The position numbers were made by a program, and so were the translations under genes. This document shows, one piece after another, positions 1 through 13,841 of a stretch of 64,000 nt of DNA (position 1 is the stretch's first letter; every line of letters starts with the position of its first letter). The notes under the pieces are model-generated. The model saw only the letters and a program-made list of their open reading frames with translations, did not search any database and was not told where the DNA came from. The stretch lies in contig NC_071342.1 in the NCBI RefSeq assembly GCF_027744825.2, forward strand, positions 25,369,501 to 25,433,500, read 5' to 3'. This DNA comes from Synchiropus splendidus (lineage: Eukaryota > Chordata > Actinopteri > Syngnathiformes > Callionymidae).

Positions 1-14
1 CAAGGTCCGCTCAC

Positions 15-217
15 CTCTGATCGATGGAGTCCACCTTCTCCTGGATCCGCTCGGTGTTGATGTTGCCGTCGGTCACCAGGCGGCGGCCCGTGTCCACCAC
101 GCCACTGATCTTCTCCTCGTTGGCGTCCATGGTGGTCATGAAGTCCTCCTGCTTCTTGATGGCGGCCTCGGCGGCCTCCAGGGTGGAGGGCATCTCGGTG
201 TGGGCCAGCACGTACTC
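15..217 (-). CDS. sptbn1: sptbn1 exon 23 (spectrin repeat 9, residues 1189-1255), last exon in window
   Basis: Encodes [20 protein letters not shown] through [10 protein letters not shown] plus two bases of the next Arg codon. Acceptor CCGCAG|GA, donor AGAG|GTGAGC. 203 nt. The gene continues past position 1 on the left. Confidence 0.94.
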
Positions 218-2224
218 CTGCGGGGGACAGGGGCGTCAGGGGCCGGCGCAGGGGCTGAGCGGGGAGGCCGGCTCTCACCTGGTTGTTGAGGAAGGCCTCG
301 GCCTGCTTGGTGTCCCGCAGGAAGAGCTGGTAGCAGTGCGACTGCGACAGCAGGTTCTGCCGGTTCTCCCACATCTTGTGCAGCTCGTTCCAGCCCGTGT
401 CCAGCGCCTGCAGCCGCTGCCTCAGGAACATGTACTGGGCGTCCGTCTGGCCCTGGGTCACCATCTCGCCCATGTCCCGCATCTTCTGGTAGTCCTCCTC
501 GTAGTTGCGCACCTCGTTCTTGATGCCCTCGTGCTGAGTCAGCAGCTTCTCGGCCTCGGCCAGCGTGTTGGGCATGTCCTCGGAGGCGATGGCCGTCTGG
601 GTCCTGGACAGCCAGGACTGGAAGTCGTCCAGGTCCCGCAGGAACTGCTGCAGCTTGCTGGCCTCGCCCAGAGACTCCTCTCGGTTCTTCATGGTGTCCT
701 GAAGAGGAAACGCCGGCGTGTGAACTGACTGCTTCTACTTCAGAGCTTTCGCCGCAGCCACGGTTTCGCTTCCCCCTCACGTCCCCCTGACTCGCCTTCA
801 TCTCCTCCCACACCCGGGTGATCTCGGCCAGGCGGCCCTTGATGGCCTGGGACTGGTCGGGGTGCTCGCCGGCCAGACGCTCCGCCTCCTTGCCCAGGTC
901 TCCCAGCTTGTCCTCGATGGCGGCGAGGTCGCGTTCCATCCCGGTCAGCTTCCTCTGCAGCGCCATGACACCGGCCAGGTCGTTCCCCAGCTCCTGGGTG
1001 GACTCGATCACCTGCGGGAGGTCAGGGGTCAGAGGAGCCTGCCCTTTCGGGGGGGGGGGGGGGGGCACCTTGGTCTTCTCCTTGATCCAGGACTTGGTCT
1101 CGTTGCACTCCAGGTGGTAGTTCTGTACTCCCAGCGCGGAGTTCAGAAGGTCCTTCTTTTGGTCCACCAGGTCTCTGAACTGACTCCACCTGCCCTCACG
1201 GACACAGAGCCCATCAGAACCGGCGCTGATGCCACAGAGGCCGATGGCTCACCTGGTGTTGAGCTTGTCCTGCTGGGCCTTGATCTCCTTCTCACTGGGA
1301 TGTCCACTGTGGATCAGCTGCCGGGCGATCTGGTTCACCACAGCCACCCGGGACGCCTGGTTGTTCATCTCCGGCTCCAAGCTCTCGAACCTGGAGGTGA
1401 GAACGGACGCGACAGTCACCATCTCACAGGAGCTCAGGTAGAAATCGCACTTTGGGATGTGAAGAGCTGCAGAACCAGAAGGGTCTGAGTCAACTCTCAC
1501 ACTCCAGTGTTTCCTTCAAACTGAGGAGAGGCATGTCTGTGGTGGTGCGGTGGATGGATCACCAGCAGGTGGCGGTGTAGCCAAAGAAAGCAGGAGGCGC
1601 GAGCGGGCCACTGACCGGTGCTGCACCACCTCCAGGTCCTCCAGCTTCTCCGGGATCTCCATGCTGTTCAGCCACTGCTCCTTCTCATCGATCCAGACCT
1701 CGCAGGCGCTGGCCTCGCTCATCATCTTGTAGAGAGCCAGGGCGTCCTGCAGCGCCTGCTTCCTCAGCCGCGTCAGCTCCGCCACCTCCTTGTAGCGCTC
1801 CTCGATGCCCTCCAGCCGAGCACGGACCTGCGGGTCACGGCAGGCGGGCAGCAGAAGGTGAGGGCCGCAGCACACGCCAGCTCGCACACACTCTTCACAC
1901 TTCACAATTAAAGCGCCGCAACATCTCGATCGAGTTTCAGGACAATCGCTGAGGAAGAGAGCTGCTCCGGAGAAAAGGGGGGGGGGCCTGACAACACACG
2001 ATCCCCGTGGGGACCTGATGTCTTCGTGGGGACCTTTTACCACCCCCACAGGTCCAATTTGAGGATGAAGACTTCCAAATAACTGGGTGACGATAGTCAG
2101 GCTCCAGTCTGGTTCAGACTCCTGCTTCAGGTGAGCCATTTGTTCTGGAGGGTTCGGTCCAGGGGAAAGTATCATGTCAATGACAAACCTCGTAATGTCC
2201 CCACGGGTATAGAAACACAAACGC

Positions 2225-2270
<46 letters not shown>

Positions 2271-5200
2271 ACATATTAATATTCTTGTGTGGACCAATCA
2301 AACAAGACACTGATCTTATGAGGACATCGATCCACATCGAGTTTTGAGGGTGAAAACGTCAAAATACTGGTGTGCACTTCCTGGAGCTGATGGTGAAGGG
2401 GGTGAGGCTGGGGAAAGGGTGATGTCGATAAGAAACCTCACAACGTCCCCACAAGGAGAGAGAGAGAGAGATAAAACATGTGAGGCCCTCACTGCGTCGA
2501 GCCTCAGTTTGAGGGTGAAAACTACAAAACAGCTGAGTCACTATCACTGGGTTTTACTTTGGTTCAGGGTCAAGGTGCAGTTCAGCCAGGTGCCAGGTGA
2601 GACGGTTAGGTTCAGGGGGAGAGGCTGGGGAAAGGGTGATGTTCATGACAGTCCTCACTCAGACAGGAAGACAAACGTGTGCGCGCTCGGCGCTCTGACC
2701 TCCTCCGAGTCGACCCTCTCGGGCGGCAGCAGCTTGGCCTGGTCGTGCAGGGCCTCGATGACGGGTCTGTAGCTGCCGATCTCCTCGGCCACGTCCTTGT
2801 GCTTCTTGACCAGCGCCTGGGTGGAGAACTCGTCGTGGCCCACGTCCACGCTGGAGACGATCCGCAGCACGTCCAGCATCCAGGTGTCGATGTCGTCGGC
2901 ATCCGCCTGCCGGGACACTGCGGGTTCAGAGACGCTGCGGAGGGATCCGGCAGGTAGAGTTTGGTTCTCACCTGGAACTGGTGCTGGTTACAGGCTTCCT
3001 GCAGACGAGCCTTTCGCAGAGCAGCCAGTCGCTCCAGCGCCGCCCACTGATCCTGGAGAGGGAAGCGCTGTCACCTCGGCACCTCCTTCACTCACTCACT
3101 CACTCACCTCCTTCACTCACTCACTCACTCACTCACCTCCTTCACTCACTCACCTCCTTCACTCACTCACTCACTCACTCACCTCCTTCACTCACTCACT
3201 CACCTCCTTCACTCACTCACTCACTCACTCACTCACCTCCTTCACTCACTCACTCACCTCCTTCACTCACTCACTCACCTCCTTCACTCACTCACCTCCT
3301 TCACTCACTCACTCCTTCACTCACTCACTCACTCACTCCTTCACTCACTCACTCCTTCACTCACTCACTCACTCACTCACCTCCTTCACTCACTCACTCA
3401 CTCACTCACCTCCTTCACTCACTCACTCACCTCCTTCACTCACTCACTCACCTCCTTCACTCACTCACCTCCTTCACTCACTCACCTCCTTCACTCACTC
3501 ACTCACCTCCTTCACTCACTCACTCACCTCCTTCACTCACTCACTCACTCACTCACTCACTCACTCACTCACCTCCTTCACTCACTCACTCACCTCCTTC
3601 ACTCACTCACCTCCTTCACTCACTCACCTCCTTCACTCACTCACTCACTCACTCACTCACCTCCTTCACTCACTCACTCACCTCCTTCACTCACTCACTC
3701 ACCTCCTTCACTCACTCACCTCCTTCACTCACTCACTCCTTCACTCACTCACTCACTCACTCCTTCACTCACTCACTCCTTCACTCACTCACTCACTCAC
3801 TCACCTCCTTCACTCACTCACTCACTCACTCACCTCCTTCACTCACTCACTCACCTCCTTCACTCACTCACTCACCTCCTTCACTCACTCACCTCCTTCA
3901 CTCACTCACCTCCTTCACTCACTCACCTCCTTCACTCACTCACTCACTCACCTCCTTCACTCACTCACTCACCTCCTTCACTCACTCACTCACTCACTCA
4001 CTCACTCACTCACTCACCTCCTTCACTCACTCACTCACCTCCTTCACTCACTCACCTCCTTCACTCACTCACCTCCTTCACTCACTCACTCACCTCCTTC
4101 ACTCACTCACTCACTCACTCACTCACTCACCTCCTTCACTCACTCACTCATCTCCTTCACTCACTCACTCAGTCAGTCAGGCACCACCTTCACTCACCCC
4201 CCTCCACCCTGGGCAGGTGAGGTCCTACCTGGATGTCCTGGATCCTCTCCTTGATTTTATCGGCTCCAAAATGGTTGTTAGCCACCAGCTCCTCCCCCTG
4301 CTTCACCGTCTGCTGCAAGTGTCCGGCGCGGCCACTCATCTCGTCCTCGAAGGCCTTGTGCTGACTCAGCAGCCTGAGGGCGCCGGTCAGATCCTTGCCG
4401 TAGTCCTCCGAGGAGAGGATCTGCTCCTTCTCCCTGATCCAGCCCTCCTGCAGAGGCAGAGCAGCTCACATGAGGTCGCCGTGCGCACAAAGACAGCTGA
4501 CGTCCTCTAACGCAGGGAGGAGGAGGACCTCTTCAGCCATCTCCCAGAAGAACTTCCACAGACGCCGGGACTCCTCCAGGCGAGCTCGCCGCTCGGCCGC
4601 CAGCTGGCTGAGCTCCTGGTAGCAGAACTCCAGGTGAGCCACTCGATCCCTGATGATCTGAGGGTCGCAGGGTTTGTATCCTGCAGAGGAGCAGCAGGTG
4701 GGTCAGGCCTGTCCATGGCTGAAGCTGCAGGAGTCCGGCTCACCGTCGCTGTCGTTGGCGAACCTCTGAGCGTTGCTGTTCACGTTGCGGACTCGGTCGG
4801 CCTGGATGCCGATGTCGGCCTCCACCAGAGCGTGTTTCTGCAGCAGGTCCTCCACACCCAGCAGGTGCTTCCCGTAGTCCTGCGAGAGCAGCAGCATCTG
4901 TGGAGGAGAGAGCGCCCACAGTGGTTCTTGGGTCGGCCAGAAGGAGTCCGGCGGGCCGGGCGCCGCCTCGCACCTTCATCTCATCCATCCAGTCCATGAT
5001 GTAGAGCATCTCCTGGAAGACCCTCTGCAGGCCCAGGTTCATCTCCAGCCGCTGCCTGCGGGCCTTCAGCAGCTCCAGCAGATACTCCCACAGCCGGATC
5101 ACGTTGTCTTTCCGGGCCGTGACGCGCTTGATGTCATGGTAACTCTCCGCCTCCAGCTCCCTCGCCACGGCAACCACGGCCTGCAGCAGCCACAGAGGAA

Positions 5201-8200
5201 GTGTTTACTGGGATGATGGAGAAGACCTGCAGTCTCTCTCCTGCCTCTGTGATGAGCGATGCACGGGAAAGCACTCCGACATGACTTAGAGAGTCGCATG
5301 TGACGCCTCACTTTTCTAAGCTATGAAACAGACGAGAGCACCAACATCCGTCATGCGAGCCCGGTGCATGTGCACTTCCCGGGGCCGCCACTAGGGGCCG
5401 CCAATGGGCCAACAGCTGTGGGAGCCTGCACACGCCAGCTCAGATGTGGGATGCTCAGCTCAGGTTTGATCCACACAGACTACTACAGTGGAAGCTCAGC
5501 TCAGGAACACCTGGCCCCCCAGGGTCTCCTGGATCAGAACCCACCTGGACTCGCTCCTCGTAGGCAGCGATGTCTGTTTCGATGGCCTCGTGCTTCTTGG
5601 TGGCTGCTTCCACTGCCTGAAGGTCGAAGCCAAAGTTGTCCTGGAAACAGATGAGGACAGAGCATGAAGACGGAAGGTCCTCCTGTGCAGCGCTGGAGGT
5701 CCCCGCGGCTGCGCACCTGCGACACCAGCCTCTGGTTCTCACTCAGCCAGGTCTCCCTCATGGCGGCCTTGCGGTCAAAACGTCGGGCCAGTTGCTCCAG
5801 CTTCTCCTGACGAATCAGCTCCGTCCTCAAGGCCAGCTCCCGCTCGTGCTCCGCCTTCTCCAGACGCTCCCACGCCTGAACACAGCAGCGACCGCCCGGG
5901 TCAGAAGCAGCACACACCTGACAGAGGGCCAGGACCTCACCTTGTTGATGTCAGAGATGAGCTTCCCCTCTCGAGGAGTGTAGACCTTCTGGTTGTTGGC
6001 TCTCATTTTGCTCTGGATGGTGAAGAGAAGAACTTCCAGGTTTCCCTTCTCTGTGAATCTGTGAGCCCACACACAAACCGCCTGGTCAGCAGAAGCCATC
6101 TGGGCAGAAGCTCCAGGAGTCAGCTGGGCGTGAGGTCAAAGACCTACTTGGGGGGCTTCTCCACGGTGCGGTAGGTGTTGAAGGCCTGCAGCTGCTGCTG
6201 AACCCCCACCAGAGAGTTGGCGAACTTCCTGTTGTTGAGGATGATGATGGTCTGCTCGATCCACTCCAGGAGATCCGAGGCCAGAGACTCGTACTTCTCG
6301 ATCATCTTCTCGGTCTCGATGGCGTTGTCCAGGACCTACGAGGACCATACTTTCAGGTCTGAGCTGCAGATGAAGACCCGTCTGCTGGCTCTCTCACCTT
6401 CCCGATCCTTTTGCCCTCCACCTTCAGAGCCTTCATCTTGGAGAAGTAGTGGTAGTAGGTGACCACGTAGGTGATGATGGACTTCTCGTCGGGATGGTCC
6501 ACGCTGATATCTGAGAGGGGGAACGTGGTCCGTCAGAGGTGGAGGTGGCCTCACTCTGGAAGCTCAGTGTCAGAAACTACAGCATGAAGAAACCGTGGAC
6601 TTCCCACTGACTTCCTCTCTGCCCATCACTGGTCTTCCTCTGTCTCCTCGAGGGTAACTGGCACATGTGACCTGTAGGTGGCAGCAACATTCTCCCTTCT
6701 TCAGTCTTGGCCAATCTCCATCAGGTCAGCAGCAGCGAGCCCTCCAGCCTGACATCTGCTTCACCCCCCTCCCCTCTGTTCCCCAGCTAGAACCTTAACA
6801 AACATCACGACACTGGGACACCGGGCTTCGCGGAGCAGTCGCGTGAGGTTTGGCAAATGGCAACGCAGTGGTCTCCAGAGCTGTTAACCAACATGACCTG
6901 AGCCCAGCCTCAGCCTGGACGGAACCATGAGCTGGTGTCACTGTATTGAGGTGTGCGTGTGTGTTTCCTGACCTTCTGGGTCCAGCAGCTTGGTGAGACC
7001 CAGGTGCTGCTCGGCCAGGTTGAAGGCATTCTGCAGGTTGTAGTGAGCGTTGGACTTCTTCAGTTTGTCAAAGTCAATGAGGTCGGGCCTGGAGACAGAC
7101 AGACACACACACATGAGCATCACACAGCAGCGCGTCATATCAAGCAGTGAGCAGTCACAGATGGACCTTCTCAACCATCCTCTCTGACAGCTCAGGTGCC
7201 ACTGAAGGGAAGAGCTCACTCCACATATTCACCAGGGGTGTGTGTGTGTGGACATGGCTGTGAGGAGCAAGTCTTGACAAGCCTGTGTCTTTTGAGGACA
7301 GTTTGCTTGCCAAAAGAAACCACAGCCCTGGTTCATGGGAGCCATGTGCTTAGGGTGAGAGGCTGGGGGAAGGGTGATGTCAGGAGAGCTCCCCACAAAA
7401 ACAGCAAAGCAAAGGTGCGTGTGTGTCTGTCACCTGTGTTTGTGGATGAGGGCGTTGAAGGCCATGCCATCTCTCCAGCTGGTGGAGAAGTTGTGGATGT
7501 TGACGTTGGGATAGCTGCGAAAACAGCATTGAAATGAATGAGGTTTGTACAGTAAGTTGACATCATCAGAGTGCAACACACAGGCCTGGACTCTCAAGGA
7601 GACCACCTTCATCATCTTCATCACCATCACCATCTTCATCATCACCATCATCACCTTCATCACCATCATCACCATCACCATCATCATCACCTTCATCATC
7701 ACCATCATCATCACCATCATCATCACCATCATCATCACCTTCATCACCATCATCACCTTCATCATCACCATCATCACCATCATCATCACCTTCATCACCA
7801 TCATCACCTTCATCATCACCATCATCACCATCATCTTCATCATCACCATCATCACCATCATCACCTTCATCACCTTCATCACCTTCATCATCACCATCAT
7901 CACCATCATCATCATCACCATCATCACCTTCATCACCATCATCACCATCATCACCTTCATCACCATCATCACCTTCATCATCATCATCACCATCATCATC
8001 ATCACCATCATCATCATCACCATCATCACCATCATCACCTTCATCACCATCATCACCTTCATCATCACCTTCATCATCACCATCATCATCATCACCATCA
8101 TCACCATCATCATCATCATCACCATCATCATCACCTTCATCATCACCATCATCATCATCATCACCATCATCACCATCATCTTCTTCATCATCACCACCAT

Positions 8201-11005
8201 CATCATCATCATCACCATCATCACCACTATCATCATCATCATCATGTTTGACTTGTCCTACATCCACCTTGTCTTTATCTCACAACAACCAGTGAACTTC
8301 TCAATGACTCCTGAATTGCTTTTTAGCCTCTTCATTGACGGGTTCATGACCTTTGAGCCCTGGTTTTGTTGTTCTCACTATGGCACCTGTGTTGTCTCAC
8401 CCTGCAGTCTTCATCTGACACCAGAGCAGCAGAGCGTCTTTAGCCGACTTCTTCTCCTTGTTGTCCTCGGTCTCCACACTGATGTCCTGGATCTGCGCGC
8501 ACACACACACAAGCGAGGGGTTGATTCCAGACACTCGCAGGGCTGCCAGCTCCACCAGCCCCACCCTCCAGTGACCCTGGACCCCGGCCACAGCCAGAAG
8601 CCGGCGACTCCCACCCACTGGGCTGCGCTGGAGCAGCTCCCGCAGCTCTGTCCAGATCTTACCTTCATGCTTCCAAACCAGAGTGGGGCAGCTCACACCT
8701 GCCTGGTGGATCGGCGTCAGGCATCATGGAGACACATCTCCACACTGAGGCTGAGCGCCACTCGGTCTCAAGCTCGTCCCTCCGGATTTCAGGGACTGCT
8801 TTAATCCTCACAGCTAAATCCTGTATTCAGCTGTTCTCTGACGGTGACATCATCAGGCCTGCTGACCCTCGGCTGCCGTACCTGGAAGCGCAGGATGATG
8901 GTCCAGATGAGGCCCAGGGTCAGCCGGTGGTTTCCGTCCACGATGTCGTGAGAGCCCATGTTCTCCAGGTGGACCCGCTGCTCCTTCAGGAACTGCAGAG
9001 CTTTGTCCACATTCTCCAGACAGTGGATCCTCATCCGGCCTTTGGTGGGTTTGGGCTGCGAAGAACGACAGTTCAGTCAGAACCAAGCACGGCACGAGGC
9101 AGCAGACGCAGCCGCGGTGGCAGCAGCCAGACGTAATGGAGCCACACATCATGAAGCCTCCCTCCTGTCCACAGAGGGACTGTGACTCCCTGCAGCTTTG
9201 ACTCCGAGGCAGAAAGAAATGACCCACTTTCCAGATGTGAACCGGATTATCAAGTGAAGCACGGCTGGATCTCTGGACTCCACGTCACAGCTGGAAGCCT
9301 CCTGATGTCCAGCTGTGACGTGGTCTGCTTCCTCAGTGAAGCTGCTGGCGCTGATCTTACTCAGACTTGGACATGAGCCTCTCTCCGCCGCGCCGCGCCG
9401 CGCCGCGCCACGCTCCGTGCTGCAGGACGCACAGACGGCAGCCGCACGTGTGACGCGTCGCCCACAAACACGGGACTCTGGTGGGAGCAAAGGTCACGGA
9501 GGGGGCGCAAGCTTCCCTGTGACGGCTGAGCTCAGCCAGGACTGCAGGACATTCCCACGCCAGAGAGGAAACAATGCCTCACGCCCATGTCAGACCTCGT
9601 GGATCGATCTCCAGCTGGACCCTCATCTCTTCTGCTGTACCCAGGCCTCTTCACCTCTCACTGGGACTCACGGCGAGACAGTGACGCAGAGCAACGAGCA
9701 GCACCCGCTGCTCCGCTTCCACAGTGAGTTGGCCGGAGGGACGCCACCTGCTGCCAAATACTGCGATGCACTGTAATACTTGCCAACAAGAGCCAGTACT
9801 TAAAGGGCAAGCCATCTCCATCATACAGAAAGGGCCGGACCATCAGGGACCGGGAGCCAAACATCAACTGTCTGAGAAATTCTGAGTCTCAGCGTGTGTG
9901 ACAGGCGGCGAAAAGGCCGGATGGCGGCGGGAGGCAGGAGTCGGGATGAGACGCAACTGGAAGCCAAGAAATGAGAAGAGAGCAGAGATTTGGGCTCGAA
10001 AGGCAGGACGTGACTTTCTGCCCACTGAGGAGGGTGTTGGAGTTGGAGGGCTGGCGGGGAGTCGGAGGAAGCTCGGGCTCATGGTGAACCAGGAGAGAAG
10101 CCGGTCCTCTCCAGATGTCCACACCATGAAGACTAGAGACTCACAGAGGAGCGGCACGTCCGTCTGCAGCACACGTCTCGTCACTAGTCAGGTGGACGAG
10201 CGCTGAGTCCTCCTCTCTTCACGCCTCACAAATCACCATCATTTAGCCGGTGACCACCCGCAACCATCTGCTGGTTTGATCTATGGTTTCCATGAGGCCG
10301 TAACTAGACTCTGAGTCAAAGGTCATTTCATCAAAACATCAGCACCTTCGGTCGGCTCTTTCCTTTGCCGGCCAGCAGGTGGCAGCAGAGTGAGAAGAGG
10401 AGCAGCAGTGATGACGTCACTCTGTCACACGACACACCAGGCCCCAGACAGCAGAAGACGTTGGTTCAACACTGGACTTCAGTCCGATTGGTAGTTGTTG
10501 GTTGAGGTTGGAGAAACAGCACTTGAACCTCATGTTTCAGGGTCGGGGGCCCATTGAAAACCAAAGCTTTCCCACCCGTCACAGGAGGTTTTGCTGAAAT
10601 ACTCGAGTGTGTTTGGAGCCTGTGCTGCTGTGACCACGGAGGAGGGAGAGGAACTCACCAGCCGTTCTCCCGACAGGACCTCCAGCAGCTTGATGAGCAT
10701 GCGGCCGTCCCTCAGGTCCATGTAGAGGTCGGTGATCCGGCAGGAGACCCTGGACAGGTGGGAGTTGACCCATTTGGTGAAGGTTTTCTTCTGCACCGCC
10801 TCACGCTCATCTGGAACACAGGCAGAAGGAAGAGGAGTCAATGACGTTCCTGAGAGTCGGGAGCGGCTCCAGACTCCAGTGAGGAGGAGGAGAGGCGCCA
10901 TCAACTGGACAGCGCTGAACATGGCGACCTGAAGAAAACGGCACTTGGCCTCATGAGTGATTGATCGGAGCGAGGAAGGAGAGTGGGGAACAACACATCT
11001 ATTTT

Positions 11006-11077
<72 letters not shown>

Positions 11078-13810
11078 GCTCATGCATTTCCTCTGTTCCA
11101 AGACGCTCATTGTTCCTGCAGTGTTGGTGTGGGAGAGGCTTCCTGTGTCTGACACTGCAGACTGACTCCAAACTGCTGCTGTAAACAGCAACTCTGCACC
11201 AAAACCATTGGTGCCAGCAGCTCACAGCCAGTCCTCAGCAGCGTGGAGGAGGTCACAGCCTGGTCTCCAGACTGAGGACACCCAGTCCCGAGTGTGAGCG
11301 TGTCTGGAGGTGGAACAGCCTTGAGAGTTATCAGAGCTGCTGGAATCTCAAGGAACGGAGTCTGACAGTCTGCCAGGAAGACGCTCACCTCTCAGGGCTG
11401 CTATCCTGCTGGAAATGGAAATGGAATTCCAACACAACATTCAGTTCAGGAGGGAGGCTCCGATCAGGATTTGTGCTGCCGATCACAGGGCTTGACAATG
11501 AATTTGTAATCCAAACGATGAGACCTTCAGTGAGCATGGTGTGAAAACATCAACCATGAAATCATTTTAATTCAGACACCTTTTAATGTACCTCTTCAAG
11601 GAGGCAAAAATAGAAAAACCTTGTAGCATGCAGCAATCCTTCTGTCAAAAGGACCCGACTGAAAAACATCGCATTCAACTGAGACTATGCCATGTCTGTG
11701 AAATATTTAGATACGGGCAGCTTGGAGCAGGACTCCCAGAGAGATAGCACTGCATTTATCAAAGTTTCCGATCCAAACGTTTTCAAAAGTTTCGCATTCA
11801 GGTGGCTGAGGAACGCTGCACCGGAAACAGCACCGGATCCGGTCGTTTCAGTCTCCGCACCAACAACACCCGCGTGAGGCTGGTCATCTAGCTTGGTGAA
11901 ATGATTATTTGCTTGGCATTCCGAATGTCACGCCGGGAGCGGTGGGTGTTGCGTAGCCTCGGCTGCGCTAACAGCTGCTGAGGAACCAGCGCTCTCACTG
12001 TCATGAGCCCAGAAAACTCTCCGTGCTGCGTCAAGTTTCATTTGAAGGCGCTTCCCTGCGCAGCGTTGTCCACAGCAGACGTGCTGCAGGATGCTGACTT
12101 GACATGAGCGACTGAAAGAAGCTCCACAGCAGCCGTGCTGCTGCTGAGTGAGCAGCAGGGAGGGAGGGAGGGAGGAGCGGGCGCGTCCCACCCATCATCA
12201 GAGCGACGTCACACCTGATCAGCAGTGACAGCTAGTGATGGGGCGATGACCGATTGCGCTGATATCGGCCCGTCATGATCGGTGACCCATCGATCAGAGC
12301 CTCCCTATTATTCAGCTTTCCGATCCCGACACAGGGTCCTGAAGTCACATGACTGAGTGACAGAAAGCTCAGACAAGTCAACAGAAATACTTGCTCTTCA
12401 TTATGCGAGGTAAAAACAATCGCCACCACTCTCACCTGGCCCGTGCCTTCAGGTGTCCGCGCCATCACGGGGATTTAGTGGCCTGTGAGGCAGGCTTTTG
12501 TTATTTTGATGTTCCTCTCAGGGAACACCAGAGACATTTCTCAGGCGGGTGTTTTGCTGCTGTGACACTGAGCCACGTGGCATCACACTCATAAAAGTTA
12601 GACAGAGTGTTTCAGAAGCGTGGTCCATTTATTGAAGGCCAACAAGAGCGCAGGCTTTGCCCATCAGAGAGGTCAAAGGTCAGCATCATGGCAGCTCAGA
12701 CCGGAGTCTACTCCTGCGCATCTGACTCTGGAGCCAGCTGGGACATCTCCTGCCACTGCACCTCCCCTGGAGGTCTGATGACTGTGAGCAGTAGAGAAGA
12801 CTTGTTCCTCACCACCTGGAGATTAAAGCCAAACACTCTGGTTTGGTCCCACCCCACCACAGCTCAGCTCCACTGTCTCTCCAACATTCAGGATCACAGG
12901 CCCATGATCTCTCATCTTCTGTGTGTCACAGACAAGGGTCACCCTGCCCTGAGTCCAGCACTGCACCGGGTACTGACCCGAGTGGGAAGAATCCAGAGGG
13001 TATATTCCATAGTAGTAGTCTGAGGAGTTCCCCAGGAGCTGCTTCCCCTCAGCAGTCCGTCTATAGACCAAGCAGAAGTCAGCCGAGCCGTCCAGGAGGA
13101 AGACCGCTCTCAGGATGACCTCGGTGTGGACGCTGGAGAAGAGCAGCAGCAGCTGGGCAGCCACTTCATCTCACACGCTTGTCCATCACACAACTGTGAA
13201 CTACACAGGACTACACCATCTGCAGGTCCTCAGCACGAGGGAAGGCTGAGGAGGAAGGCGATGGAGGAGCGAGTCTGTTGGACAGTGCTTTAGGTCTTCT
13301 GTTTCCATGGCTGATCCCCTGAAGGAGTCACTTAAACAGACTCCCGCTCCAAGTCAGGACACAGCAGACCCACCTGGCCCCCCACTCTCCTGCAGGAGAG
13401 GCCAGGACGGAGATCTCCAGGCAGAAGCGAAGAGCACTGGCTCAGACATGGCTCCCCACTACTGAGCGCTGCATCTGAAGCAGCTTCTGTTGGGACGAAG
13501 TGCCCTTGAGCACCAGGGTCACCGGAGCTCGCCCCGGGCCTTTCAGAGGGAAGGCTATTGATCCAAGCCCATCACAAGTCTGTCGGTCTGCAGGTAACAC
13601 AAGAGGGACCTAGGGTGCGAGAGTGAGTGTCAGAGTGTGTGAGAGAGAGAGAGGGAGGGAGAGAGTCCCGGGGGTGAAAGTGAGCCAGCAGCAGGAACAG
13701 AGGAACCTTGGCAGCAGGACACTCCCAACCTCACTGCTGCGGTTCAGCACCGACCCACAGTGCAACTGACAGACCCTGGAGTCCAAAGACTTCAAAGCAC
13801 CTCGGCCGTC

Positions 13811-13841
<31 letters not shown>

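Noticed and set aside
2797..4510. Long plus-strand open frames of about 485-509 codons (Thr/His/Ser/Leu-rich)
   Set aside because: They are the CACT array read in a frame without stops, overlapping real spectrin exons on the other strand.
7430..8267. His-, Asp/Gly- and Met/Val-rich open frames
   Set aside because: Period-three ATC repeat is open in several frames on both strands. Not a protein-coding gene.
12688..12760. Plus-strand [14 protein letters not shown], resembling the end of an Ig V domain
   Set aside because: It is antisense to the longer minus-strand Ig-like reading, which has more Ig features over a greater length. The plus-strand match does not extend.
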